From: Isoptericola cucumis
GTDB taxonomy: Bacteria > Actinomycetota > Actinomycetes > Actinomycetales > Cellulomonadaceae
DNA length: 64,000 bases
Assembly: GCF_014635665.1 (NCBI RefSeq)
Contig: NZ_BMDG01000016.1
Location: 1 to 64,000, forward strand
Direction: 5' to 3'
Within the stretch, counting starts at the first letter, position 1. Each line of letters opens with the position of its first letter. A program made the translations under genes and the position numbers. Below the pieces are notes generated by a model, which did no database searches, was not told where the DNA came from, and was given only the letters and a program-made list of their open reading frames with translations. Positions 16,364 to 24,952 of this stretch are shown in pieces.

Positions 16364-16966
16364 TCAGGGCGCCGCGGCGAAGAGGCGGTCGAGGTGCTGG
16401 TCGACGGCGGCCAGCGCGGCCTGCGGCTCGATCACCTCGAGCTCGAGCAGCGGGGCGAAACCGGTCAGCGCGAGGACGAGATCCGTCTCGACGTCGGGGT
16501 CGCGGTCCGGCGCGATCTGCCCCTGCGCGATCGCCTGCCGGACGAGGCTCTCGACCATGGCGCGACCTTCCCGCAGCCCGAGGCCCGCCTGCTCGCGCAG
16601 TGCCGGGTCGTGCAGCGTCTCGAGGACGTAGGCGGCGCGCATGCGGCTCGAGGCGCGCGCCTCGGGACCCAGCGGGAGCATCTCGGCGAGGACGAGCCGC
16701 AGCACGTCCCTGGGGTGCGGAGGCTGGTCGAGCGCGGCCAGCGCACGGGTGATCCGGTCGCCGGTCTGCGCGGCGGTGAGGTCCATCGCGAAGGTCAACA
16801 GCTCCGTGCGAGACGTGAAGTAGTGCTGCAGGTGCCCCAGCGAGACCCCCGCCTCGCGGGCGACCTCACGCATCGTGACCTTCGTCCAGCCGTGCTGGTC
16901 GACGACCCGCCACAGCGCACGTGCGAGCGCCTCGCGGCGTTCCTGGTGGTCCACCAGCTTCGGCAT
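16364..16966 (-). CDS. TetR-family transcriptional regulator
   Basis: The 200-residue protein has an N-terminal TetR helix-turn-helix (VTMREVAREAGVSLGHLQHYFTSRTELL, ~26-53) and a C-terminal domain of the BetI type. The ATG at 16966 (MPKLVDHQERR) is chosen over an upstream in-frame start at 17023 because the latter would place coding sequence across the operator palindrome. It is divergent from a DUF1992 gene and probably autoregulates through 17000-17015. No metabolic target is obvious. Confidence 0.92.
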   Translation of the reverse strand: MPKLVDHQERREALARALWRVVDQHGWTKVTMREVAREAGVSLGHLQHYFTSRTELLTFAMDLTAAQTGDRITRALAALDQPPHPRDVLRLVLAEMLPLGPEARASSRMRAAYVLETLHDPALREQAGLGLREGRAMVESLVRQAIAQGQIAPDRDPDVETDLVLALTGFAPLLELEVIEPQAALAAVDQHLDRLFAAAP

Positions 16967-16999
16967 GCTGCCTCCGGTTCCTTGCCCATGCGCATGACA

Positions 17000-17015
17000 C
17001 AATACAGGCGTATTG
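17000..17015. promoter_or_regulatory. Palindromic operator between tetR and the DUF1992 gene
   Basis: CAATAC-AGGC-GTATTG is a perfect 6-bp inverted repeat with a 4-bp spacer, 34 bp upstream of tetR (start 16966) and 23 bp upstream of the DUF1992 start (17038). Its position fits autorepression by the TetR protein and possible co-control of the divergent gene. Confidence 0.7.
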
Positions 17016-17037
17016 GCAACCATGAGAGGGAGCGACG

Positions 17038-17568
17038 ATGGCTGACCCGGACCTACCCTCCGCGTTCTTCAACCCGTACGCGGTCGCCATCGACGACGAG
17101 GTGGCGATCGCGCTGCTGGCCGACCTGCTGGTGCGCAAGGCGATCGAACGAGGCGACTTCGACGACCTGCCCGGCAGCGGCAAGCCGCTCGACCTGCCCG
17201 ACCGCCACGACCCCGACTGGTGGCTGAAGAACCTCCTGAAGCGCGACCGGTTCGTGCTGCTGCCGCCCTCCGTCCAGCTGCGCAAGGAGGACGCCGCGCT
17301 GGACGAGCGCCTCGACGCGCTGTGGAGCGAGGACGACGTCCGTCAGGAGGTCGAGGAGTTCAACGAGCGGGTGCGTCGTGGCCGCTACCAGCCGCCGGCC
17401 GGGCCGCCCCTGGTCACCATGCCGCGGGACGTCGAGGCGACGGTCGCCGCCTGGGCGGACCGCCGGGCGGCACGGGCCGCGGAGGCACGCGCCGCAGAGG
17501 CACGAGCGGAGGCGCACGGGAAGAGCCGCCGCCGTCTCGTCCGTCGGCGGCGGTCGCTGCGCGCCTGA
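17038..17568 (+). CDS. DUF1992 family protein (DnaJ-homologue subfamily C member 28-like)
   Basis: The 176-residue protein carries the DUF1992 core in residues ~20-85: ALLADLLVRKAIERGDFDDLPGSGKPLDL followed by WWLKNLLKR. The GKPLDL motif is the family signature. The last ~40 residues are Ala/Arg-rich and end in a basic tail (SRRRLVRRRRSLRA). Its molecular role is not established; vertebrate relatives (DNAJC28) have a J domain that is missing here. It shares an upstream region with the divergent TetR gene. Confidence 0.88.
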   Translation: MADPDLPSAFFNPYAVAIDDEVAIALLADLLVRKAIERGDFDDLPGSGKPLDLPDRHDPDWWLKNLLKRDRFVLLPPSVQLRKEDAALDERLDALWSEDDVRQEVEEFNERVRRGRYQPPAGPPLVTMPRDVEATVAAWADRRAARAAEARAAEARAEAHGKSRRRLVRRRRSLRA

Positions 17569-17696
17569 GCGCGCTGACCTGCGGGAACGGATCCTCGCGT
17601 GGCGGTCCTGGCGACATCTGTGCATGGTGTGCGAGGTGACTCGAGCAACGGCTGACCCCGGAGTCCCCGCCGCGACACCGACCCCGGAGGTGCCCG

Positions 17697-18566
17697 ATGA
17701 GCTCAAGCCCGATGTCCCCCGCCGACGCCGGCCCGTGGACCGGCCGCCGACGGCTCGCCGCCGTCGGGGCGGCCGCCGCCCTCCTGTGGTCCCTCTGCCC
17801 GTCGCCCGCGCTCGCCGGGCCGGTCGCGGCCCCGGAGCGGGAGGGGCACGTCATGACACGGCCCGAGGCGCTCCTGCCCATGGGGTTCGGCAAGCAGAGC
17901 AGCCGCTCCAGCACCTTGAAGCGCTACCTGCGCTGGGCCGACGCCTACGGGTTCCGCGTGTCCGAGCACCCCTCCTACGGGGGCGTCACCCGTGGGGCGC
18001 ACGCGTCGCGGTCGTGGCACTACGACGGCCTCGCCGCGGACCTCAACTGGGGCCCGCCCGGAGCGCCCGCGTCCGAGCGGACCAACGTGAGGTTCGCGAT
18101 CAAGGTGGCGAACTCGCTGGGCCTCGGCGTGATCTACGCGCGGGACGGCACGGTCGGCTCGGCCGCCGACCACCGCAGCCACCTGCACGTCGACGTCGGC
18201 TCGACGTCCAACTACGGCAGGGGCCTGGTCCGGGTCCCCGAGGGGCAGCGCAGGACGCAGTCGCTGCAGGGCGCCGCCCACTTCCCCTGGGCCCAGCGCG
18301 ACAACCTGTGGGGCACCAACACGGACAAGCGGCTGCAGGCCATCCGCGCCGCCTCCCGGATGCACGGCACGAAGTTCCCCTACGGCGTGAAGCTGGCCCA
18401 GCGCGCGGTGGGCGTCACCGCCGACGGCAAGTGGGGCCCGAAGTCGCGCGCCGCCCACGACAGGACCGTCGCCGCCGTGCAGCGCGCCATCTCCGTGTCC
18501 CCCACCGGCATCTGGGGGCCCGTCACCGAGCGCACCTACCTGAAGGTGCGCGCGAAGCTGCGCTGA
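17697..18566 (+). CDS. Secreted M15-like D,D-carboxypeptidase/endopeptidase with C-terminal repeat domain
   Basis: The 289-residue protein begins with a Sec signal peptide (hydrophobic LAAVGAAAALLWSLC, cleavage probably after ALA, ~40). The central domain has the zinc-site pattern of M15 peptidases: SWHYDGLAADLNW (H-X2-G-X-A-X-D) and DHRSHLHVDVG (H-X-H). The C-terminal ~80 residues contain two related units (GVTADGKWGPKSRAAHD, SVSPTGIWGPVTERTY) like peptidoglycan-binding repeats. It should trim or cleave cell-wall peptides outside the cell. RBS GGAGG precedes the ATG. No link to the neighbours is evident. Confidence 0.85.
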   Translation: MSSSPMSPADAGPWTGRRRLAAVGAAAALLWSLCPSPALAGPVAAPEREGHVMTRPEALLPMGFGKQSSRSSTLKRYLRWADAYGFRVSEHPSYGGVTRGAHASRSWHYDGLAADLNWGPPGAPASERTNVRFAIKVANSLGLGVIYARDGTVGSAADHRSHLHVDVGSTSNYGRGLVRVPEGQRRTQSLQGAAHFPWAQRDNLWGTNTDKRLQAIRAASRMHGTKFPYGVKLAQRAVGVTADGKWGPKSRAAHDRTVAAVQRAISVSPTGIWGPVTERTYLKVRAKLR

Positions 18567-18584
18567 GCTCCCCGGACGCGCCCG

Positions 18585-19967
18585 TCAGGCCCTGCCGACG
18601 CCGTAGATCGGGCTGGCGGACTGCTCGGCCTCGTGCTCGGGTCCGAGCGGGATGCCGGTGCGGTCGCGCAGCAGGAGCGTGGCGGCGAACGCGACGACCA
18701 TGACGCCCGCGATGTAGTACGCGACGGACGTCGCCGTCCCCGTGGTCTGCACGAGCCAGGCCGCGATCGTCGGGGCGAACGCGCCGCCCAGGATGGCGCC
18801 GATGGCGTACGTGATCGACACCCCCGAGTAGCGGATCGACGCCGGGAAGAGCTCGGTGAAGTACGCCGCCTGCTGCCCGTACGTGAACCCGTTGCCCACG
18901 GCGAAGAGGGAGACACCGAGGAACAGCAGCCACGGGTCCCCGGTGTTCACCAGGGGGAACAGCAGGAACACGGTGGCGAGGAAGGCGATCCAGCCGATGA
19001 TGTAGGTGTTCCGGCGCCCGATCCGGTCCGACAGGGCGCCCGCCGCGAACGTGCACACCAGCCAGACGACGGACGCGCCCGCCACCGCGAGCAGCACGGG
19101 GGTGCGGTCCATCCCGACGAGCCCGCCGTCGGCGACCGGGGTGGTCGCGTAGTTCTGCAGGTACCCGCCGGTGGTCATGTAGCCGGCGGCGTTGTTGCCC
19201 GCGAAGGTGAGCGCGGCGAGCAGCACGAGCAGCCAGTGCTTGCGGAAGAGCGTGAGGATCGGGGTCTTCGCCGCGGCCTTCTTCTCGGCGATCTCGAGGA
19301 ACACCGGGCTCTCCTCCACCCGGCGGCGCACCATGATGCCGACGCCGATGAGCACCACGCTCAGCAGGAACGGGATGCGCCAGCCCCACGCGACGAACGC
19401 GTCGCCGGGCGAGATCACCCCGGTCATGAGCGCGAGCACCCCGGAGGCCAGCAGCAGGCCGACGGGGACGCCGATCTGCGGGAAGGCGCCCATCCGGCCA
19501 CGCCGCCCGGCCGGGGCGTGCTCGACGGCCATGAGCACGGCGCCGCCCCACTCCCCGCCGGTGGACAGACCCTGCAGGATGCGCAGCAGCACGAGCAGCA
19601 CCGGTGCGGCGATGCCGATCGTCTCGTAGGTGGGCAGCAGGCCGATCAGGGTGGTGGCCCCGCCCATGAGCATCAGGGTGACGACGAGCATGGCCTTGCG
19701 GCCGATCTTGTCGCCGAAGTGCCCGGCGAGGAACGCGCCGAGGGGCCGGAAGAGGAAGCTGATGCCGACGGTCGCGAACGCCAGGAGCGTCCCGATCGAG
19801 GAGCCGGCCGGCTCGAAGAAGAGCGTGCCGAAGACGAGCCCGGCAGCGCTGGCGTAGAGGAAGAAGTCGTACCACTCGATGGTGGTACCGATGACGGTCG
19901 CGAACGCGACGCGCCGCATCTCGCGACGCTCGGTGTCGCTGGGGGTGGCTGCAGTGCCGGTGGTCAT
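18585..19967 (-). CDS. MFS transporter of the metabolite:H+ symporter (MHS) family
   Basis: The 460-residue protein has 12 predicted membrane segments and MHS/ShiA-ProP features: an N-terminal EWYDFFLYASAAGLVF in helix 1, a RPLGAFLAGHFGDKIGRK loop motif between helices 2 and 3, and STGGEWGGAVLMAVEHAP. Family members import small acids with protons. It is divergent from the homoprotocatechuate operon and shares the palindrome at 20015-20036, so an aromatic acid such as 4-hydroxyphenylacetate or homoprotocatechuate is a plausible but unproven substrate. Confidence 0.9.
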   Translation of the reverse strand: MTTGTAATPSDTERREMRRVAFATVIGTTIEWYDFFLYASAAGLVFGTLFFEPAGSSIGTLLAFATVGISFLFRPLGAFLAGHFGDKIGRKAMLVVTLMLMGGATTLIGLLPTYETIGIAAPVLLVLLRILQGLSTGGEWGGAVLMAVEHAPAGRRGRMGAFPQIGVPVGLLLASGVLALMTGVISPGDAFVAWGWRIPFLLSVVLIGVGIMVRRRVEESPVFLEIAEKKAAAKTPILTLFRKHWLLVLLAALTFAGNNAAGYMTTGGYLQNYATTPVADGGLVGMDRTPVLLAVAGASVVWLVCTFAAGALSDRIGRRNTYIIGWIAFLATVFLLFPLVNTGDPWLLFLGVSLFAVGNGFTYGQQAAYFTELFPASIRYSGVSITYAIGAILGGAFAPTIAAWLVQTTGTATSVAYYIAGVMVVAFAATLLLRDRTGIPLGPEHEAEQSASPIYGVGRA

Positions 19968-20014
19968 GTCCGGAAGACCTCTCTGTCAGTCCGCAGGTGG
20001 TGCAGTGGGCAGGA

Positions 20015-20036
20015 TCGTATATCATCCGAGATACGA
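20015..20036. promoter_or_regulatory. Operator-like inverted repeat at the head of the homoprotocatechuate operon
   Basis: TCGTAT-N10-ATACGA is a perfect 6-bp inverted repeat placed between the divergent MHS transporter (start 19967) and the FAH-RraA gene (start 20063). The half-sites CGTAT/ATACG recall GntR-family FadR-type operators, and a GntR regulator is encoded in the operon (21520). Confidence 0.65.
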
Positions 20037-20062
20037 CACGACAGCTTCTACCTGACAATGGG

Positions 20063-21523
20063 GTGCCCGTGGTCATCGACGACCAGCCCAAGCCCGGCAA
20101 GATCATCGCCGTCCACCTCAACTACCCGTCGCGCGCGGCGCAGCGGGGCCGGACGCCGAGCCAGCCCTCCTACTTCCTCAAGCCCGCGTCGTCGCTCGCC
20201 GGCACCGGCGGGACGATCGTGCGCCCGCTCGGCACGGAGCTGCTCGCGTTCGAGGGCGAGGTCGCGATCCGCATCGGCACCGCCGCCCGCTGGGTCTCGC
20301 CGGCCGAGGGCTGGTCGCACGTCGACGCCGTCACGGCGGCGAACGACTTCGGCCTCTACGACCTGCGCGCCGCCGACAAGGGCTCCAACCTGCGCAACAA
20401 GGGCGGCGACGGCTTCACCCCGCTCGGCCCGCGCTGGATCCCCGCGCCCGACGTCGACCCCGCCGGCCTGCGCGTGCGCACCTGGGTGGACGGCGAGCTC
20501 GTCCAGGACGACTCCACCGGCACGCTGCTCTTCGACTTCGGCCGCCTGGTCGCGGACCTCTCGCAGCACCTCACGCTCGAGCCCGGCGACGTGATCCTCA
20601 CCGGCACGCCCGCCGGGTCGTCGGTCGTCGAGCCGGGCCAGACGGTGGAGGTCGAGGTGGACGCCCCCGAGGCGCCCGGCGCCCCGACCAGCGGCCGCCT
20701 CGTCACCACCGTCACCGCCGGCACGCGCGCGTTCGGCGACTTCGGCTCCCAGCCCTCGGTGGACGACACGCAGCGCGCCGAGGCCTGGGGCACCCCCGCC
20801 CCCGCGCCCGAGCCGGCCTTCGTCCTCACCGACGCGATGCGCGAGCGGTTCGGAGGCGTCGCCGTCGCCACGCTGTCGGCGGTGCTGCGCAAGCGCGGGT
20901 ACACCGACGTCTTCGTCGAGGGCGTGCACGCGGGCCGCCCGGGCGACCGGTTCGTCGGCACCGCCCGCACGCTGCGGCTCATCCCCTTCCGCCCCGACCT
21001 CTTCGCCTCCCACGGCGGCGGCTTCAACGCGCAGAAGCGCGCGTTCGACGCCGTCGAGCCGGGCGAGGTGATCGTGGTCGAGGCGCGCGGCGAGCGCGGC
21101 ACCGGCACCGTGGGCGACGTGCTGGCCCTGCGCGCGCAGGTCCGCGGCGCGGCCGCGATCGTCACCGACGGCGGCGTGCGCGACTCCGAGGCCGTCGCGG
21201 AGATCGGCATCCCCGTGTTCTCGCAGGGCCCGCACCCGTCCGTCCTCGGCCGCAGGCACGTGCCGTGGGAGACCGACGTGACCGTCGCGTGCGGCGGGGC
21301 CGCCGTGCAGCCGGGCGACGTCGTCGTGGGCGACGGCGACGGCGTCCTCGTCATCCCGCCGGCGCTCGTGGCCGAGGTGCTCGCCGAGGCCGAGGCCCAG
21401 GAGGCCGCCGACGCGTGGGTCGCGCAGCAGGTCGCCGCGGGGCACCCCGTCGACGGGCTGTTCCCGATGAACGCCACCTGGCGCGCCCGCTACGAGGCCG
21501 AGACCGCCGGCGGTGCCGGATGA
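20063..21523 (+). CDS. Fusion of a fumarylacetoacetate hydrolase domain and an RraA-like aldolase/decarboxylase domain
   Basis: The 486-residue protein joins an N-terminal FAH-family domain (~1-225; HLNYPSRA, FEGEVAIRIG, VILTGTPAG) to a C-terminal RraA/HMG-aldolase-like domain (~265-450; GGGFNAQKRA, then IVTDGGVRD with the family's Arg-Asp). In homoprotocatechuate meta-cleavage, HpaG uses two FAH halves as decarboxylase and isomerase. Here an RraA fold, whose relatives decarboxylate or retro-aldol cleave 2-keto acids, replaces one half, so it probably performs the decarboxylase/isomerase steps after HpaE. GTG 20063 is preferred; GTG 20069 is also possible. Its stop overlaps the GntR start (ATGA). 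Confidence 0.85.
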   Translation: MPVVIDDQPKPGKIIAVHLNYPSRAAQRGRTPSQPSYFLKPASSLAGTGGTIVRPLGTELLAFEGEVAIRIGTAARWVSPAEGWSHVDAVTAANDFGLYDLRAADKGSNLRNKGGDGFTPLGPRWIPAPDVDPAGLRVRTWVDGELVQDDSTGTLLFDFGRLVADLSQHLTLEPGDVILTGTPAGSSVVEPGQTVEVEVDAPEAPGAPTSGRLVTTVTAGTRAFGDFGSQPSVDDTQRAEAWGTPAPAPEPAFVLTDAMRERFGGVAVATLSAVLRKRGYTDVFVEGVHAGRPGDRFVGTARTLRLIPFRPDLFASHGGGFNAQKRAFDAVEPGEVIVVEARGERGTGTVGDVLALRAQVRGAAAIVTDGGVRDSEAVAEIGIPVFSQGPHPSVLGRRHVPWETDVTVACGGAAVQPGDVVVGDGDGVLVIPPALVAEVLAEAEAQEAADAWVAQQVAAGHPVDGLFPMNATWRARYEAETAGGAG

Positions 21524-22236
21524 GCCTCACGACCGGTCCGACCAGCAGCGTCAGCAAGTCCCAGCGCGCCTACGCGTTCCTGCGCGAGCGGATCGAGGAC
21601 GGCCGGTTCGTCCCCGGCTACCGCCTCGTGCTGGCCCAGCTGGCGGGCGAGCTCGACATGTCGGTGGTGCCGGTCCGGGAGGCGATCCGCCGCCTCGAGG
21701 CGGAGGGCCTGGTGACGTTCGAGCGCAACGTCGGCGCGCAGGTCGCCCTCATCAAGGAGACCGAGTACCTCCACACGATGGAGACCCTCGCCCTGGTGGA
21801 GGGCTTCGCCACGGCCCTGTCCGCCCCGCACCTGACCGCCGCGCAGCTCGAGGCCGCCCGCGCGGTCAACGAGCGGATGCGCCGCTGCCTCGAGGACTTC
21901 GACCCGCACCGCTTCACCGAGCTCAACCTCGAGTTCCACGCGGTGCTGTTCGAGCCGTGCCCCAACCCGCACGTGCTCGACCTCGTCCACCGCGGCTGGC
22001 GCCGGATGAACGTGCTGCGCGACTCGTCGTTCTCGTTCGTGCCCGGCCGGGCGCACGAGTCCGTCGCGGAGCACGACCGCATCCTCGACCTGATCACCGG
22101 CCTGCAGGCGGGCAGCACCGACGTGCTCGACGTCGAGCTGGCCGCCCGCCGCCACCGCACCGCCACCCTCGACGCGGTGCTCGCCTACCAGCAGTCCCGC
22201 CACTCGTCCCACCAGACCACGGAGGTCCAGCGATGA
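21520..22236 (+). CDS. GntR-family (FCD) regulator of the homoprotocatechuate operon
   Basis: The 238-residue protein has a winged helix at ~15-80 (LAQLAGELDMSVVPVREAIRRLEAEGLV) and an FCD effector domain with ELNLEFHAVLFE and EHDRILDLI. Both ends overlap neighbouring genes by ATGA, so it is made in step with the catabolic enzymes, a negative-feedback layout. The palindrome at 20015-20036 is a likely target and the ligand probably a pathway intermediate; both are inferences. Confidence 0.92.
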   Translation: MSLTTGPTSSVSKSQRAYAFLRERIEDGRFVPGYRLVLAQLAGELDMSVVPVREAIRRLEAEGLVTFERNVGAQVALIKETEYLHTMETLALVEGFATALSAPHLTAAQLEAARAVNERMRRCLEDFDPHRFTELNLEFHAVLFEPCPNPHVLDLVHRGWRRMNVLRDSSFSFVPGRAHESVAEHDRILDLITGLQAGSTDVLDVELAARRHRTATLDAVLAYQQSRHSSHQTTEVQR

Positions 22237-23762
22237 CCAGCCACACGTCGGATGCCACCACCCACGTCGGGAACGGGCACCGCCCCGACGGCCTGCCGGA
22301 CCGCATCCGCCACTACGTCGACGGCGCGTTCGTCGACTCCGTCGGCGGCGAGACGTTCGACGTCCTCGACCCGGTGAGCAACGAGACCTACGTCCAGGCC
22401 GCCGCCGGCCAGCAGGCCGACATCGACGCCGCCGTCGCCGCCGCCCGCCGCGCCTTCACCGATGGCCCGTGGCCGAAGATGCTGCCGCGCGAGCGCTCGC
22501 GCGTGCTGCACAAGATCGCCGACCTCGTCGAGTCGCGCGACGCCCGCCTCGCCGAGCTGGAGAGCTTCGACTCCGGCCTGCCCATCACCCAGGCGCTGGG
22601 CCAGGCGCGCCGCGCCGCCGAGAACTTCCGCTTCTTCGCGGACCTGATCGTGGCCCAGGCCGACGACACCTACAAGGTGCCCGGCCGCCAGATCAACTAC
22701 GTCAACCGCAAGCCGATCGGCGTCGCCGGGCTCATCACGCCGTGGAACACGCCGTTCATGCTCGAGTCGTGGAAGCTCGCGCCCGCGCTCGCCACCGGCA
22801 ACACCGTGGTGCTCAAGCCGGCCGAGTTCACGCCGCTCTCCGCGTCGCTGTGGGCGGGGATCTTCGAGGAGGCCGGGCTGCCCCGCGGCGTGTTCAACCT
22901 CGTCAACGGGCTGGGCGAGGAGGCCGGCGACGCGCTGGTCAAGCACCCCGACGTCCCGCTCATCTCGTTCACCGGCGAGAGCAGCACGGGCCAGCTCATC
23001 TTCGCCAACGCCGCCCCGCACCTCAAGGGCCTGTCGATGGAGCTCGGCGGCAAGTCCCCCGCCGTCGTCTTCGCCGACGCCGACCTGGACGCCGCCGTCG
23101 ACGCGACGATCTTCGGCGTCTTCTCCCTCAACGGCGAGCGCTGCACCGCCGGGTCGCGCATCCTCGTCGAGCGCGCCGTGTACGACGAGTTCGTCGAGCG
23201 GTACGCCGCGCAGGCGAAGCGCGTACGCGTGGGCTACCCGCACGACGAGGCCACCGAGGTGGGCGCCCTCGTGCACCCGGAGCACTTCGAGAAGGTGATG
23301 AGCTACGTCGAGCTCGGCAAGTCGGAGGGCCGCCTGGTCGCCGGCGGCGGCCGGCCCGAGGGCTTCGAGACCGGCAACTTCGTGGCCCCCACGGTGTTCG
23401 CCGACGTGAAGCCCGACGCCCGGATCTTCACCGAGGAGATCTTCGGGCCCGTCGTCGCGATCACGCCGTTCGACACCGAGGAAGAGGCGCTCGAGCTCGC
23501 CAACGGCGTGAAGTACGGCCTCGCCGCCTACGTCTGGACCAACGACCTCAAGCGCGCGCACAACTTCTCGCAGGCCGTCGAGGCCGGGATGGTCTGGCTG
23601 AACTCGAACAACGTGCGCGACCTGCGCACCCCGTTCGGCGGCGTCAAGGCCTCCGGCCTGGGCCACGAGGGCGGCTACCGCTCCATCGACTTCTACACCG
23701 ACCAGCAGGCCGTGCACATCACGCTCGGCAAGGTCCACAACCCGACCTTCGGCAAGCACTGA
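22233..23762 (+). CDS. hpaE: 5-carboxymethyl-2-hydroxymuconate semialdehyde dehydrogenase (HpaE)
   Basis: The 509-residue aldehyde dehydrogenase has ITPWNTPFMLESWK, SFTGESSTG (cofactor site), MELGGKSP (general-base Glu) and NGERCTAGSR (catalytic Cys), all in normal spacing. It oxidises the semialdehyde made by ring cleavage of homoprotocatechuate to the dicarboxylate with NAD+. Identification as HpaE rather than another ALDH rests on adjacency to hpaD, hpaH and hpaI. It is 29 bp upstream of hpaD and overlaps the GntR gene by ATGA. The N-terminus is ~20 residues longer than typical. Confidence 0.93.
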   Translation: MTSHTSDATTHVGNGHRPDGLPDRIRHYVDGAFVDSVGGETFDVLDPVSNETYVQAAAGQQADIDAAVAAARRAFTDGPWPKMLPRERSRVLHKIADLVESRDARLAELESFDSGLPITQALGQARRAAENFRFFADLIVAQADDTYKVPGRQINYVNRKPIGVAGLITPWNTPFMLESWKLAPALATGNTVVLKPAEFTPLSASLWAGIFEEAGLPRGVFNLVNGLGEEAGDALVKHPDVPLISFTGESSTGQLIFANAAPHLKGLSMELGGKSPAVVFADADLDAAVDATIFGVFSLNGERCTAGSRILVERAVYDEFVERYAAQAKRVRVGYPHDEATEVGALVHPEHFEKVMSYVELGKSEGRLVAGGGRPEGFETGNFVAPTVFADVKPDARIFTEEIFGPVVAITPFDTEEEALELANGVKYGLAAYVWTNDLKRAHNFSQAVEAGMVWLNSNNVRDLRTPFGGVKASGLGHEGGYRSIDFYTDQQAVHITLGKVHNPTFGKH

Positions 23763-23791
23763 CCCGGCCTCGAACGGCAAGGACGCCTGAC

Positions 23792-24952
23792 ATGACCCAC
23801 AAGAACGACCGCACCCTCACCTCCTCGGGCTTCTACGTCTCGCAGGAGGCCCCGATCCACTCCGACAACCCGATCGCGACGCCGTCGAGCCCCGCGCCGG
23901 ACATCCTGCGCTGCGCGTACATGGAGCTCGTCGTCACGGACCTCGCGGCCTCCCGCCGGTTCTACGTGGACGTGCTCGGCCTGTACGTCACCGAGGAGGA
24001 CGAGAACAGCGTCTACCTGCGCTCCACCGAGGAGTTCATCCACCACAACCTGGTGCTGCGCCAGGGTGACGTGGCCGCGGTGGCCGCGTTCTCCTACCGC
24101 GTGCGCACGCCGGAGGACCTCGACAAGGCCGAGGCGTTCTACGGCGAGCTCGGCTGCGACGTGCGCCGGGACCCGGCGGGCTTCACGAGGGGCATCGGCG
24201 ACTCGGTGCGCGTGGTCGACCCGCTCGGCTTCCCGTACGAGTTCTTCCACGACACCACCCACGTCGAGCGGCTGTCGTGGCGTTACGACCTGCACACCCC
24301 CGGCGAGCTGGTGCGCCTGGACCACTTCAACCAGGTCACCCCGGACGTGCCGCGGGCCGTGAAGTTCATGCAGGACCTCGGCTTCCGCGTCACCGAGGAC
24401 ATCCAGGACGACGAGGGCACCGTCTACGCGGCGTGGATGCGCCGCAAGCCGACCGTGCACGACACCGCGATGACCGGCGGCGACGGCCCCCGCATGCACC
24501 ACATGGCGTGGTCGACCCACGAGAAGCACAACATCCTCGCGATCTGCGACAAGCTCGGCGCCCTGCGGATCTCCGACTGCATCGAGCGTGGCCCCGGGCG
24601 CCACGGCGTCTCCAACGCGTTCTACCTGTACCTGCGCGACCCCGACGGGCACCGCGTCGAGATCTACACGCAGGACTACTACACCGGCGACCCGGACAAC
24701 CCGGTCGTCACGTGGGACGTGCACGACAACCAGCGCCGCGACTGGTGGGGCAACCCCGTCGTGCCGAGCTGGTACACCGAGGCGTCGCTCGTGCTGGACC
24801 TCGACGGCAACCCGCAGCCCGTCGTCGCCCGCACCGACGACTCCGAGATGGAGGTGACCGTCGGCGCCGACGGCTTCTCCTACACGCGCCGGGCCGATGA
24901 CGGCACAGGCGACGGCGGCGTGCAGGGCTTCAAGCTCGGGGCGACGCTGTGA
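23792..24952 (+). CDS. hpaD: 3,4-dihydroxyphenylacetate (homoprotocatechuate) 2,3-dioxygenase
   Basis: The 386-residue type I extradiol dioxygenase has two vicinal-oxygen-chelate modules (~40-150 and ~175-300). Metal ligands are visible as His in LDHFNQVTPD, His in RMHHMAWST and Glu in HRVEIYTQDYY. It resembles the Brevibacterium fuscum enzyme (365 residues), which uses Fe(II) and O2 to open the ring. Relative to that length it carries an N-terminal extension and an acidic/Gly C-terminal tail (DGTGDGGVQGF). Confidence 0.95.
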   Translation: MTHKNDRTLTSSGFYVSQEAPIHSDNPIATPSSPAPDILRCAYMELVVTDLAASRRFYVDVLGLYVTEEDENSVYLRSTEEFIHHNLVLRQGDVAAVAAFSYRVRTPEDLDKAEAFYGELGCDVRRDPAGFTRGIGDSVRVVDPLGFPYEFFHDTTHVERLSWRYDLHTPGELVRLDHFNQVTPDVPRAVKFMQDLGFRVTEDIQDDEGTVYAAWMRRKPTVHDTAMTGGDGPRMHHMAWSTHEKHNILAICDKLGALRISDCIERGPGRHGVSNAFYLYLRDPDGHRVEIYTQDYYTGDPDNPVVTWDVHDNQRRDWWGNPVVPSWYTEASLVLDLDGNPQPVVARTDDSEMEVTVGADGFSYTRRADDGTGDGGVQGFKLGATL

